A stretch of 64,000 nt of DNA from Arcuatula senhousia (Eukaryota; Mollusca; Bivalvia; Mytilida; Mytilidae). The position numbers and the translations under genes are program-made. The DNA lies in assembly GCA_963971305.1 (NCBI GenBank), contig OZ020308.1:17145092-17209091 (forward strand). Direction: 5' to 3'. Of this stretch, positions 1-11,804 are shown one piece after another (position 1 is the stretch's first letter; every line of letters begins with the position of its first letter). A model generated the notes under the pieces. It made no database searches. It saw only the letters and a list, made by a program, of their open reading frames with translations, and was not told the origin of the DNA.

Positions 1-1855
1 CCCAAATATTGCACGACAAACCCTATGTCGGTTAGTGTCGATAGGTAGCCCTGCATGTCGGCTATACGACGGCAGCAATCATATAGTGGTGCAATCTCTG
101 TGGAAGATCATCAGAGGCAGTTAAGTGTAAGATACCCTCCGGACCGCTGTACCAACTTCAACCTACCCAAACCCCCAAATTTTGCACCACAAGCCCTATG
201 TCGGTTAGTGTCGATAGGTAGCCCTGCATGTCGGCTATACGACGGCAGCAATCATATAGTGGCGCAATCTCTGTGGAAGATCATTAGAGGCAGTTAAGTG
301 TAGGACCCCCCCTCCGGACCGCTGTACCAACTTCAACCTACCCAAACCCCCAAATATTGCACGACAAGCCCTATGTCGGTTAGTGTCGATAGGTAGCCCT
401 GCATGTCGGCTATACGACGGCAGCAATCATATAGTGGCGCAATCTCTGTGGAAGATCATCAGAGGCAGTTAAGTGTAGGACCCCCCTCCGGACCGCTGTA
501 CCAACTTCAACCTACCCAAACCCCCAAATTTTGCACGACAAGCCCTATGTCGGCTAGTGTCGATAGGTAGCCCTGCATGTCGGCTTAACGACGGCAGCAA
601 TCATATAGTGGCGCAATCTCTGTGGAAGATCATCAGAGTCAGTTAAGTGTAGGACCCCCTCCGGACCGCTGTACCAACTTCAACCTACCCAAACCCCCAA
701 ATTTTGCACGACAAGCCCTATGTCGGTTAGTGTCGATAGGTAGCCCTGCATGTCGGCTATACGACGGCAGCAATCATATAGTGGCGCAATCTCTGTGGAA
801 GATCATTAGAGGCAGTTAAGTGTAGGACCCCCCTCCGGACCGCTGTACCAACCTCAACCTACCCGAACCCCCAAATTTTGCACGACAAGCCCTAAGTCGG
901 TTAGTGTCGATAGGTAGCCCTGCATGTCGGCTATACGACGGCAGCAATCATATAGTGGTGCAATCTCTGTGGAAGATCATCAGAGGCAGTTAAGTGTAAG
1001 ATACCCTCCGGACCGCTGTACCAACTTCAACCTACCCAAACCCCCAAATTTTGCACCACAAGCCCTATGTCGGTTAGTGTCGATAAGTAGCCCTGCATGT
1101 CGGCTATACGACGGCAGCAATCATATAGTGGCGCAATCTCTGTGGAAGATCATTAAAGGCAGTTAAGTGTAGGACCCCCCCTCCGGACCGCTGTACCAAC
1201 TTCAACCTACCCAAACCCCCAAATATTGCACGACAAGCCCTATTTCGGTTAGTGTCGATAGGTAGCCCTGCATGTCGGCTATACGACGGCAGCAATCATA
1301 TAGTGGCGCAATCTCTGTGGAAGATCATCAGAGGCAGTTAAGTGTAGGACCCCCCTCCGGACCGCTGTACCAACTTCAACCTACCCAAACCCCCAAATTT
1401 TGCACGACAAGCCCTATGTCGGCTAGTGTCGATAGGTAGCCCTGCATGTCGGCTTAACGACGGCAGCAATCATATAGTGGCGCAATCTCTGTGGAAGATC
1501 ATCAGAGTCAGTTAAGTGTAGGACCCCCTCCGGACCGCTGTACCAACTTCAACCTACCCAAACCCCCAAATTTTGCACGACAAGCCCTATGTCGGTTAGT
1601 GTCGATAGGTAGCCCTGCATGTCGGCTATACGACGGCAGCAATCATATAGTGGCGCAATCTCTGTGGAAGATCATCAGAGGCAGTTAAGTGTACGACCCC
1701 CCTCCGGACCGCTGTACCAACCTCAACCTACCCGAACCCCCAAATTTTGCACGACAAGCCCTAAGTCGGTTATTGTCGATAGGTAGCCCTGCGTGTCGGC
1801 TATACGACGGCAGCAATCATATAGTGGCGCAATTTCTGTGGGTCGTCCTAAATAG
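1..1855. repeat. Satellite array, 174-bp monomers in an 869-bp higher-order repeat
   Basis: About 10.7 tandem monomers of 173-175 bp. The landmark ctatgtcggttagtgtcgat starts near 23, 196, 371, 545, 718 and 892 and continues to 1761. Diagnostic variants recur 869 bp apart: the ctaagtcgg form at 892 and 1761, and the cggctagtg form at 545 and 1414. The unit is therefore a five-monomer higher-order repeat of which about two copies are present. The array runs off the left edge and ends near 1845-1855. Open frames of 60-80 codons inside it recur with the repeat and are not genes. Confidence 0.95.
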
Positions 1856-2085
1856 AAGTCGACCTCCCCGCTAAATGTTCGCTGTAATTGTTCGCTAGCT
1901 TTCAAAAGTTCAGTAATATGATTTACTCATTGCAAATGAATTGCATCCTCATTAGAAACATACATTTAGCTTAGTGGAAGCTCTTTTATACATTTAAAGG
2001 TTTTTGGTACGTTTTGGTAATTTGTAGTTTTTCGGTTTTTAGATTTATCTCCTAATTGTTCGCTACAATTGTTCGCTAGCTTGAG
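1856..2085. other. Spacer between satellite and first tandem-core element
   Basis: AT-rich with no gene. The motif attgttcgctagctt occurs near 1886 and again near 2068, so the spacer is bracketed by a short direct repeat. Confidence 0.5.
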
Positions 2086-2530
2086 TCAAGTAAAAAAAAC
2101 ACATCTAAGTTCACAGAGTCGCTGAACCATGAAATTGGGGTCAAGGTCAAACGGCATGGTGCCAGTTGCGTAGACCATAACCCCAACTGTCTGTCTGCCA
2201 AATATCAGATGCCTAGCTATTATACTTTTCTTGTAATTCGTTTTCCACAAAAGTCTTACAAAGTGGTTTTTTGGTCCTAAAAACATCCAAGTTCACAGAG
2301 TCGCTGAACTATGATTTAGGGGTCAGGGTCAAACGGCATGGTGCCAGTTGCGTAGACCATAACCCCAACTGTCTGTATACCAAATAGTAGATGGTTAGCT
2401 ATTATACTTTTTCTTGTAAATCATTTTCCACAAAAGTCTTACAAAACATTTTACGCCGTCGCCTTCGCCGCCGGAAATTAATACCTATGTCTCGCCTTCA
2501 GCGACTAAAGTCGCAGGCGAGACAAAAAAA
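2086..2530 (+). mobile_element. Tandem-core element A (182-bp monomers, GCC-rich tail, 3' hairpin)
   Basis: About two monomers (cagatgcctagctatt near 2206, a diverged copy near 2388, spacing 182) followed by a GCC/TCG-rich stretch at about 2455-2475 and a tail with the hairpin arms gtctcgcct and aggcgagac. The same core and tail occur at 6392-7575 and 31004-31988. It has no coding capacity. The layout of tandem core plus 3' hairpin resembles non-autonomous Helentron/pearl-type elements of bivalves (inference). The 5' end is not defined. Confidence 0.75.
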
Positions 2531-3600
2531 AACTGTTGATTTTCATGCAAAGTTTAAATATGTGACTTCATTTTTTTCACACTAAAATATCACACGAGTC
2601 CAAGGGGCTTGAATTTAGGTGATTTATATGATATTGTTATCCTTTTTTTTATAATTTATCCTATCTATAAATGCATGTACATGACGGTTCTCATTTTCGT
2701 AGTAATTTTGATTATAAATCATACAAAATCAAGAACAACCATAAGGGCAGGGTGCTCAACTTACTCTATCTGGTGCCTACAGTACATTGTCCGCATGAGC
2801 CAGAAACACCAGTTATCATCTTATTTTAAAATTGCTCATTTTTAGCGGTTGACAAGGTGAACATTTACGCGACTACACCAGAGGGATAAATATGAAAAAA
2901 TAACAGCAAAGTTCCAAGTAATAAATTTGTCTTTGTCTGACGCGCCGCGCGTTTCGAAGTCAAGACCCATAAAAGACAGAGCAGATATCGCCATGTTGCT
3001 GATTATTTCGCTGTATTTCCTCTAATATTGGCATGGAATAGCCCATTTTAAGGGCAATTGTTGTCCTTATTTTAGACCAGTTTCATTTACGGTTTAATTG
3101 TCCAAACAATTTCACTAAAAGTTTGAAAATCGGGTGGCAAGAATTACTTGCTGGCAAGATCTACTCTGTGACCAGAAAAATGCCAAAATCTATATGAATA
3201 TGAAGAATAATACACAAAGTGACAATACAACGAAAATATGCCAAATCTGTCCATTACACATTAACCACTGGAAACAAACTATCAACCTCTCAACGGTCCA
3301 AGTAAACTTTTATCACCACTTGGAGTCCGTCGTCGTGACGTCTATCACTGCCTCTGTTAACATTTTTTAAAAATCATCTTTCAAATTATTGAATTGAATT
3401 TAATTAATCTGGTATGATTGATCCTTAGGGTGTCTTTCCCAAAATTTGTTTTTTTCTGTAAAAAAAAATCACGGCCGTCATTGCTAAATATAGATCAGAC
3501 GACTGTTTTGGTCTGTAAATTACAAAGTATAAGAAACAGAAAAATCTTGATGCAACTTACCATCTTCAGCATCAAAAGCCATTGGTTAACGGAGTCATGA
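2531..3600. other. AT-rich intergenic DNA, no feature seen
   Basis: No exon with matching splice sites, RNA gene or clear repeat was recognised. Short open frames here have no coding character. Confidence 0.5.
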
Positions 3601-3604
3601 ACCT

Positions 3605-4295
3605 TAAAGGTATAAAGTTCTTTTTTTCGTGTTGTTTTTTTTTTGCCTATAGAATGAAATTTATTGTAGATAGAGAAAAAAAACTGTTGATTGCTTTTAA
3701 ATATTTAGCTAATTGAGCTCTACAAGTCTCTAGTGGCTCAAAGCTGCCAGATTACCGTTTATAGGACCATGGCCCTTTAAAGATAGCGTTGTTTTAATGC
3801 TTTTGGCTAAAAACTATTGCAGAAATAGAAAAGCTGTTGCTTGATTAAACCTTCAGCTGATTGAGCTCGATTAGGTTGAAATTGTCAGATAACTCCTTAT
3901 TTGAGTTATACTTGCATTATTCCATGTTTTTTGGCCTATAAAATGAACACTGTTGTAGATAGAGAAAAGCTCTTCGACTTGTTTAATTACTAAATAAAGT
4001 AAGCCTTCAAAGGATTGAGCTCTACAAAATTCTCCATAGGGCTGATGTTGTCAGATGACTTCTTAGAAAAGTTATGAACCTTTAAAGTAAGAAATTGCGT
4101 TTTTCCATGTTTAATTTGGCCTTTAGAATTAAAACTATTGTAGATGCTTGCTTAAACCTTTAGCTCTACAAAAGCCTCCATTGATTTTAAGCTGTAAGAT
4201 AATGACCCTTTAAAGGGACATATAAGAGTGCCGTAAAAGCTTGAGGACCAGGTGAGCGATTAAAGCTCAAGGAGCCAAACTCCTTCGAGGTAGGC
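3605..4295 (-). repeat. Old, diverged copy of the 165-bp-monomer element
   Basis: Degenerate monomers carry ttgagctctacaa (near 3712, 3856 and 4014) and stretches like aaaactattg..agatagagaaaa. These are reverse complements of the array at 24563-26236. The right end reads aggtgagcgatt..aggagcc, the counterpart of the 24563 boundary, so this is the same family in opposite orientation and much older. Confidence 0.6.
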
Positions 4296-4409
4296 TTTTC
4301 CTTCTCTACAAAAATAGGTCAGGATTAGTGTACGGACCAATACGGACGGGAACTGGAACTGTGAGGAGTTTGTCCAGGAGCCTCGTGTTTAATAAATGTA
4401 GTCAATATT

Positions 4410-4415
4410 TTTATT
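4410..4415 (-). terminator. Candidate polyadenylation signal of the FAD oxidase gene
   Basis: AATAAA on the minus strand, about 240 bp past the stop codon at 4657-4659. It is the nearest such hexamer I noticed downstream. No cleavage site can be seen, so this is a suggestion only. Confidence 0.35.
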
Positions 4416-4656
4416 ATTTGAATAAATAAAACGGATTTTATAAACAAAGACTTTTATCAAAACGCTGATATATTAGAAATTAAGAAAGTGAAGAAGTCAA
4501 ACGTTGTAATTTTTTATGAACTAGATACCACATCCCACAAAAATCTGTACACCGACAAATAACAGTTTGCTTTTGTACCCCTGTTTTTATCCACAAAATT
4601 GCTTTCTTAAAAGAACAATTAAATTAATATAAACAACAAGGCAAGACAATGTTGAC

Positions 4657-7600
4657 TTAGTTTTTGAAATGATCCCAACCCACACACTGGTTACACATGA
4701 AGACATTATCAGGATCCCACTGGCGTTTGATTTGTTCCAAGCGGGCATAATTACTGCCCCAAAAGTCCGTCTTCCATGTCGGACTCTTCCCTGTTGCCTC
4801 ATTTGGATAACTACCCTCGCCTAAGACTCGGATTTTTTCATTTTCAGCGATCATAAAATCAGAGAAGGCATCGTCTGTTGACCCATCCCCTTCCCACATT
4901 GCCCCAACGCCCGCGGAAATAAGTGCTCTCCGGAAACCAGGGTGTACTGAAGTCTCTGTTGTCCCGACATCCATCATTTTACCTAACAAGGAAAACAAAG
5001 TTATAGGTTAGCTAACTATCATTTTCACTATTCTAAATAAAAGTTTTCAGCAAATACATTTTCAAACTGGTTTTTTTGTTGTTGTTGGAATATTACATCA
5101 CGTCAGTCGCGTGCTTCGTACAATAGAGACTCATCAGAGACACTCTAAACAAAATTTAAAAGACAATAGTAAACTAGGTTTGAGAAAAAAAAAACGGAAC
5201 CGAAGCCAAAATAAATGGAACAGATTGTCGTACTTAAACTAAGACACGATTCACACTTTACCAGTTGCCTTCTAAATGGAAGCGCTTGGGCTTTTGATGG
5301 AATTGCGACAACGACTTTCAGACTATATTAGACCATATTACCATGATTCCGAAACAGCTTACTCGTTGTCACAACGACAAAGCCAACATGGGAGAATAAC
5401 TTGAACAAACTTGTGATAAAGACTTATGAGCTGTCAAACCCCGTATAAGGGGAAGCAATACCCAATACTTATAAAGTTTATACAGAACGGAGGCTATCTT
5501 TGTTTTAAACCTGTTTCCTTCATTTAATACTGGCTGCCATTTGGAACGGGATATTACACAGGAAATCTGAAGATAGTCTAAAAATTATCTGTGCATACTT
5601 TTAACAAAGTAAAGGACAATAAGAAAAAACGGTAGACTAATTTAATGCTAATGTGTTGTCTATCATTTTCTCCTATTGTCCTCTATTTTATTTGTTAAAA
5701 TCATAAACCGTTCATTTTAAGGACTGTCTTCATATTTCCAGCGGTAAACGATGGCCGGTGAATTGCATCTTTTGTAAATCGAAAAAAGTTTGTTCGTCCA
5801 GCTCTTTGTTTAATTTCTATTTTGTTTTACCCATTTTGATATGAAGTTTATGTTTTAAGAAGATTGCTACAAAGGACATACTTTTCTCACTGTAGACTGA
5901 ATAGAAGATTTTTTATTTTGTTTTTCGATCCAATATTTGAATAACTATATGTTTTAGAAAGCAAACCTTTAACGACCTACCTCCGAGTAATATACCAGTG
6001 AACCCAGTTAAACTGCCTTGTTTGGGTTTTGATATTATGTTAATAAGAAAATCAGAGAGTGACTTGTTCAAACTTTCTTTCTGCGCTAACGTTCCAATTA
6101 CGTAATTTCTACAAAATAAAAGGATGCAGCTCATCATTATTAAGCTTTACTTCTTAAAATTACAAATACATGTATGTGCTTAGCATGCAATTTGACTGTT
6201 ATCTTGTCTTATTTAGTTGATAAGGGTGTCGGTACTAATATAAAAAAGAAGTTTTTTGACAAAAATAAGAATAGAACTCAGGGTGAAACAAGACTACAGA
6301 TAGTGCTAATTTTAATTGTAATATTCTGTCTTCTCTGAGACTCCTACTAGCTCATTGCAAAGCGATCACGATTCAGTGGATCGAGAAGTAGTAACAAGTG
6401 TGGCCACTAAAAGTATGTCTCGCCTGCCGGCACCATCGCTAAAATCAACTACCTAAGCTTTCATTTCTTGATATAAACACAAAAAGTGTCAGTATACCTA
6501 ATAACAGATGCCTAGTTATTATACTATTCAAGCAATCCATTGTCCACACAAGTATTACAAAAAGTTTTCTGTCTGAAAAAAAGACCTAAGTTCACAGAGT
6601 CACTGGAGTGTAAAAATGGGGTCATGGTCACATGGCATGGTGACAGTTGCGTTGTCCATAACCGCAACTGTCTGTTTACCCAATATCAGATGCCTAGCTA
6701 TTATAACTTTCCAGCAATTCATCGTCCATAAAAGTCTTACAAAAAAGTTTTTCGGCCTGAAAAAGACCCAAGTTCACAGATTCACTGGAGCGTGAAAATG
6801 AGGTCAGGGTCACACGGCATGGTGACAGTTGCATAGACCATATACTGAACTGTCTGTATACTAAATATCAGATGCCTAGCTATTATACTTTTCGAGCAAT
6901 TCATCGTCCACAAATGTCTTACAAAAAAGTTTACAGCCTGAAAAAAGACCTAAGTTCACAGAGTCACTGGAGCGTGAAAATGAGGTCAGGGTCACACGGC
7001 ATGGTGACAGTTGCGTAGACCATAACCTGAACTGTCTGTATACCAAATATCAGATGCCTAGCTATTATACTTTTCAAGCAATTGATCGTCCACAAAAGTC
7101 TTACAAAAATGTTTATGGCCTGAAAAAAAACCTAAGTTCACAGAATCACTGGAGCGTGAAAATGGGGTCAGGGTCAAACGGCATGGCGACAGTTGCGTAG
7201 ACCATACCCTCAACTGTCTGTATACCAAATATCAGATGCCTAGCTATTATACTTTTCAAGCAATTGATCGTCCACAAAAGTCTTACAAAAATGTTTATGG
7301 CCTGAAAAAAAACCTAAGTTCACAGAATCACTGGAGCGTGAAAATGGGGTCAGGGTCAAACGGCATGGCGACAGTTGCGTAGACCATACCCTCAACTGTC
7401 TGTATACCAAATATCAGATGCCTAGCTATTATACTTTTCAAGCAATTCATCGTCCATAAAAGTCTTACAAAAAAGTTTACGCCGCCGCCGTCGCCGCCGC
7501 CGTCGCCGCCGCCGTCGCCGGAAAGTAATACCTATGTCTCGCCTTCCGCGACTATTCGTCGCAGGCGAGACAAAAACTGATGGATGAATGTAAATACAAG

Positions 7601-10307
7601 AATTAAGGCCACTTTTCCTTTATCAGGATTCCAGAGGCTATATATGCATGTATTGTTTTTACCCTAGAAGACCATAGAACAGACAATTCCATGCGTCTTG
7701 GCCCCAATTAAAGTTACACTACATTTTACCTTACAATAGGTACATGTAAAGGCTAAACGTGTTCATTACCTGTAATATAATCCGTCCTTGGAATCTTTCT
7801 CATAATCCCAGAAAGAGGTTCTATTTGTATATCTGCATGTCATTGGACGCTGTAGATCTGGACGAAAGTGAAGAAGCTTGTCCATGTATGACCTTGACGG
7901 ACTATTCCAGTCTCCAAAATGGTTCATGTAGAAAGACACTGTTCCAATTTGATTTGTTCCCGCATAGGGCACGATTGACATGAAAAAATATCTGAAAAGT
8001 AGCAACAATGCATAGAGAAAGTGGAGGGGTTAAAAAAAAATTGTCACTACCAATATGCAAGTGTAACTAGATTCAAGACTGCTGCGTAATTATCTCTGGT
8101 ATTCCATTCCTAACTAAATGCTTTTGTACGTTTTTCTTTTACGTGTTACTTTAATTATAAGTTCACTAATTGCAAGTTTGAAAAATAAACTTATAAATCA
8201 AAACTTATATATTTATTTATACATTTAGGGTGATAGTTCATCTTTTAATTTTACAAAGGAGCAACATCAAAGAGTATACCATAGGTATACTTTCCTACCA
8301 CACTGCTTTGGCAAATCGGGAAGCATTAATTTTACAAAGGGGCAACATCAAAGAGTATACCATAGGTATACTTACCCACCCCACTGCTTTGGCAAATCGG
8401 GAATCATTAATTTTACAATGGAGCAACATCAAAGAGTATACCATAGGTATACTTACCCACCCCACTGCTTTGGCAAATCGGGAAGCATTGAGAAAAACTG
8501 CTCCAAAACTAGTTCAGCAACATTAAACTTCTGTGCAGCTAGGAACATTGGAAAATTACAACCAAATGTGACCATTTTATTGGGAGCTTGGTGAAGTCGG
8601 AACTTAAATTTGGTCACGATGCCAAACGTCCCACCGCCGCCACCACGCACAGCCCAAAACAAGTCTGTGTTAGGTGAGTAGGAGGACGGTCTTCCGTCTG
8701 CACCAATGGTCGTTGTACCATTTTCGTTTGCAATGACGAATCGAGAATCGGCAGTCACCATTTCTACTTCCAACAAGTTATCTACGGCCATGCCGTGCAT
8801 TCTTGATATAGGACTGTGACCACCGCCGAGCGTGTAACCTCCTATTGTTACGGTATGGGCACTTCCTCCAATCATAACACGGTCATATTTATCTAACTAC
8901 AATACATGTATTAATGACAAACAAATTATCAAAGCTAAATACTTATTTAGACATGGCAAATGAAATATATTGGCAATTTGAAATGAAAATCGCAAAGGTT
9001 TATTTCGTGATGAGTTAAAGACCAAATAAAGACAGTCACAATACTACCAACCTTGGATGATAAATCTCGTATGTCCAAGAAGAAAAGACAAAACGAGGCA
9101 GAAATTGAAGCAGAAAAGTTTGTAACAAATATGAAAGTAAAATATGTACATAAAAAAATTGAAAAACAGTCAAGTAACAGTTACAAATTCTATCGTCACT
9201 CAAAAAGTTTTACTGTAGAGTCCTAGACAGCATGCGTTAATAGACAAATATGGGATTTCTATCTCTCAGATGAGTGCAGATGTTGGTTTGTCAAGGGGTG
9301 TTTTGTTTTGTCTTCCTTTCCGGATCTGACACACTGAATTGGAACCTGGCAGCACGACGGGTGTGCTTTAGCAAGCAGGAACCGCTTACTCTTCCGGGGC
9401 ACTTGAGTTCACTCTCATTACAACTAGAGATCGCGTTGTTAATTGATATTCAGTGGTTTTTGTGTTTCCGTGTTTATATGTTGTCTGTTTAATCGTCCGT
9501 CTTTGTTTGTGTTAACCGATCTTGTCTCTGCCATTTCGGACTTTGACACTCGGATGCCCCCATTGGTCCTCTGCTTCTTTCTACTAATGCACGTGTAACA
9601 CTGAATTGTTAAACCATGCCGTGATAAGATAGGAGATCACCGGAGACTACACGTCCGACCGAGATGCTAGTTCATGATATCTGTCGTACTCATTAGCAAG
9701 TAATTGGTTGAGCGGCATCTCAGTCGAAACGTTAGAGGTTTCCTTTACGCTGTGGTAGCCTCTCCTATACTCTATGGTTAAAATGACAATGTTGTGATCA
9801 TCTAATGCATCTTATGTTGTTTTTTTTTAACTTTCTATGCCATTACCTCTCTGTAAACTGCCTGCCATTGGATTCCGGATTCTACCGTCACTTCACCCCA
9901 AGGACAATCTGCTCGTGAAGAATTAAGATTTACAGAGATGTCTGTCATGTTCCCCAAGTAAACCATAAAAGCGCCATCTGCGGTTGACCTTCCTTGAAAA
10001 TCGTGACCTGACGACTGGACTACGACGCGCATTCCCCGTGCACGTGCCCACGAAAGCGATAGTTTGACATCATCAACGGAAGTGGCTACGAGAATAAATG
10101 CTGGATATTTTGTAACCCGGAGGTTTTTCATGATAACAAGCTTGTCATATTCAGCATCGTTCGGTTTCAAAAGGTCACCATCAAGTTTTTCTTGTAGTCG
10201 TGCAATCTCGACTTGGCTTGGCCAACAATCCGCTCCCGGGTAGCAGTGCTGCGAACCAGTTTTAAGACACGGGGTTGCAGACAATCCTGGCAATCCGACT
10301 CCTGGTG
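4657..10307 (-). CDS. FAD-linked oxidase, berberine-bridge-enzyme-like (PCMH domain), 5' incomplete
   Basis: Five exons join with consistent phases: 9847-10307, 8457-8896, 7770-7991, 5981-6108, 4657-4982 (stop TAA at 4657), giving about 524 residues. Order: a Cys-rich start with CYPGADCWPS; an FAD-binding PCMH domain with SSGHDFQGRS (His about residue 102, the expected histidyl-FAD site) and GGSAHTVTIGGYTLGGGHS; a substrate domain; and a BBE C-terminal segment with NYARLEQI..DPDNVF. The family oxidises alcohols, amines or sugars with O2 and is often secreted. The second flavin-linking Cys of plant BBE reads Ala here (GGSAHTV), suggesting a single covalent link. The signal-peptide exon was not found; a possible upstream exon is listed separately. 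The intron at 6109-7769 holds tandem-core element B. The substrate cannot be told. Confidence 0.9.
6392..7575 (+). mobile_element. Tandem-core element B (six 182-bp monomers)
   Basis: Starts taacaagtgtggccac with gtctcgcctgc close inside, and ends gcaggcgagacaaaaa, so the ends form an inverted repeat. cagatgcct recurs at 6505, 6687, 6869, 7051, 7233 and 7415, exactly 182 bp apart. A GCC/GTC trinucleotide tract (7480-7520) and a hairpin (7534-7571) form the 3' end. It lies in an intron of the FAD oxidase. The same element is at 31004-31988. Confidence 0.85.
8245..8490. repeat. 81-bp tandem repeat, three copies, containing an exon end and 5' splice site
   Basis: ttaatt..acaa recurs at 8245, 8326 and 8407. 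On the minus strand each unit carries the last 33 or so bases of the oxidase exon ending at 8457, then the donor GTAAGT, then the perfect inverted repeat gtatacc-ata-ggtatac. The donor is intact in the 8407 and 8326 copies and mutated (GGAAAG) in the outer copy. Continuing the exon past the normal donor meets an immediate in-frame TAA, so only the first donor keeps the protein open. Confidence 0.9.
8897..9245. other. Intron DNA with a possible dispersed-repeat fragment
   Basis: AT-rich intron of the oxidase gene. Positions 9055-9105 resemble part of the repeat at 10795-10930 (ggatga..aatctc..atgtccaag..aaaagacaaaac), but the match is short. Confidence 0.4.
9246..9790 (+). repeat. Degenerate interspersed element fragment
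   Basis: GC-richer than its surroundings, with gttgtctgtttaatcgtccg and ggactttgacactcgga..gcccccattggtcc. Related text appears at 23380-23405 (gagatttgaatgtccctg) and 34245-34350 (gtgacattcaaatgcccc). I take all three as remnants of one transposon tail. No reverse transcriptase or transposase frame is visible. Low certainty on class. Confidence 0.45.
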
Positions 10308-10464
10308 CTATTAGAAATCCATTTGTTACATAAACCGAACAAAACAGGACTCTAAAACAATGAAGATCTGGTTTAAAGAATAATTTATCAAGAAGAATTA
10401 TTTCAATGATTATTCTAATGCACAATTTGTTCTACAAGTGAATAAACACTAACAAAAATAATAC

Positions 10465-10530
10465 CTCCATGCATTTGTTTTGGGATGCCGTCGTTATACT
10501 TAGGTTTACGTTCAGGTTCAAGTAACTTTA
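10465..10530 (-). CDS. Possible extra upstream exon of the FAD oxidase
   Basis: On the minus strand an acceptor (CCTTCATAG) precedes 66 bases that stay open and end at a donor (GGAG then GTATTA). Start and end phases both equal 1 and match the exon at 10307, giving KYNDGIPKQMHG joined to APGVG. Against it: the stretch has a diverged copy about 168 bp away (10668-10785) and no homology that I recognise. Transcript data would decide. Confidence 0.25.
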
Positions 10531-10785
10531 CTATGAAGGAAGTATGGTTTCATCAAGGAACTTATTACACAATACACCAGGGTATGAACAAACAAAAATC
10601 ATCATTAAATTATACCTGTTTCATAATCTTATGATTTATTGATCACAGAAAAGGGTAGGGATGTATTTAGGTTTACTTTGGGTAACTTTTCTCTCTAAGG
10701 AGTGTGGTATCACCAAGAAACTTTATATAGATATATGCATCAGAATATAGGTATACAAAAATCATCATTAATAAAGGAAATAACA
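10500..10785. repeat. Local diverged direct duplication (about 115 bp, offset 168)
   Basis: 10500-10615 and 10668-10785 share taggtttac..gtaactt, aagga.gt.tggt.tca and caaaaatcatcatta in the same order. The second copy runs straight into the dispersed repeat at 10795. Confidence 0.6.
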
Positions 10786-10794
10786 AAAGTTCCA

Positions 10795-10930
10795 AACATT
10801 GGATGATCAATCTCAAATGTCCACGGGAAAAGACAAAACCTTGAAGGAAGACATACCGGAGAAACTGAAGATCGCAATGGTCCTGACTTGGTACAGGTAT
10901 TCCAAAAAAATGGTGAGTTAAACCAGGTTT
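10795..10930. repeat. Dispersed repeat copy (paired with 46078-46210)
   Basis: aatctcaaatgtcca, then aaggaagacatacc, then gatcgcaatggtcctgactt and aaatggtgagttaaa, in the same order and spacing as at 46078-46210. It is a common bivalve-type non-coding repeat. The open frame across it on the minus strand is therefore not a gene. Confidence 0.75.
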
Positions 10931-11059
10931 TATAACACCCAAAACGCTCCTCTTCCACTGCGACCTTAGGGCCATGTAGTAACTTACGCCAAACACAACA
11001 CGGTTATGGAGACAAAACATGATCGATATTGAGGTGATCATCTCAGCACAACAACCAGC

Positions 11060-11800
11060 CAAACACTAATCAAAACAATCACTAACAAAATGTTTTTTAG
11101 AGATCTGTGAGACGCGTTTCTTATAGCCTGAAAAAAAAATATGGTTTTTATAGATCTGAAAATTCGTACAAGCCCTTGACATATCGAATAAGTTGTGAAA
11201 TATAAACACCGTATGCAGGTGAAGTAGCTATGTAACTTTCCTAGTAAGAAAAAAATACAATAATTTGAATATCAAAGTTGTCTCTTTTATCGTAGATTTT
11301 TGTACTAAGCACATAAATCATCTCTAATTTCGCAGGACATTTACCAAACGAAGCGTTGTTGACAGAGAAGACATCAGACAGTGAGATTAAAGGACCTTGC
11401 CCCTTTCATCTTCATCTAAATTACACCTGGCATCAACTAACAATACAAAAAACTTACATTAGTTTGAACATAATGTCCATCGTCAGAGCTAGTCCCTGAT
11501 ACATTGATATAGAGTTGCAAAGTATTTATAGAAATATACTACGATTTTGAAATATTTCTTGACATCAATGGTATGAAGAGAATCACAAGGTTTTAGTTGA
11601 AAAACTAGACTGAAAATAAATGTGACGGCAACCCAATCAGACACATTCAGTGTCCCACATCCTTAAATCGTACTTATAATTGGTATGTCGCAACAACTCA
11701 ATTTATGTCAGAGATTTTTATCTACTTTCGATTGAAAATAATATGAATATTCATAATTTTGTTATTCTTTTAAGGTTTGCATTTCAAAATTCCCGTGTCC
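11060..11800. other. Intergenic DNA, nothing recognised
   Basis: AT-rich, with no exon-like block with splice sites, RNA gene or repeated unit. Confidence 0.45.
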
Positions 11801-11804
11801 TTAA

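Noticed and set aside
55..1905. Repeated 60-80-codon frames on both strands
   Set aside because: They recur with the 174-bp satellite and have no start context or homology; by-products of the repeat.
8230..8526. 98-codon plus-strand repeat protein
   Set aside because: Created by the 81-bp (27-codon) tandem repeat; the minus strand carries the true exon.
10673..11062. 129-codon minus-strand frame that could be a membrane protein
   Set aside because: It runs through the dispersed repeat also present at 46078-46210 and a local duplication; no family recognised.
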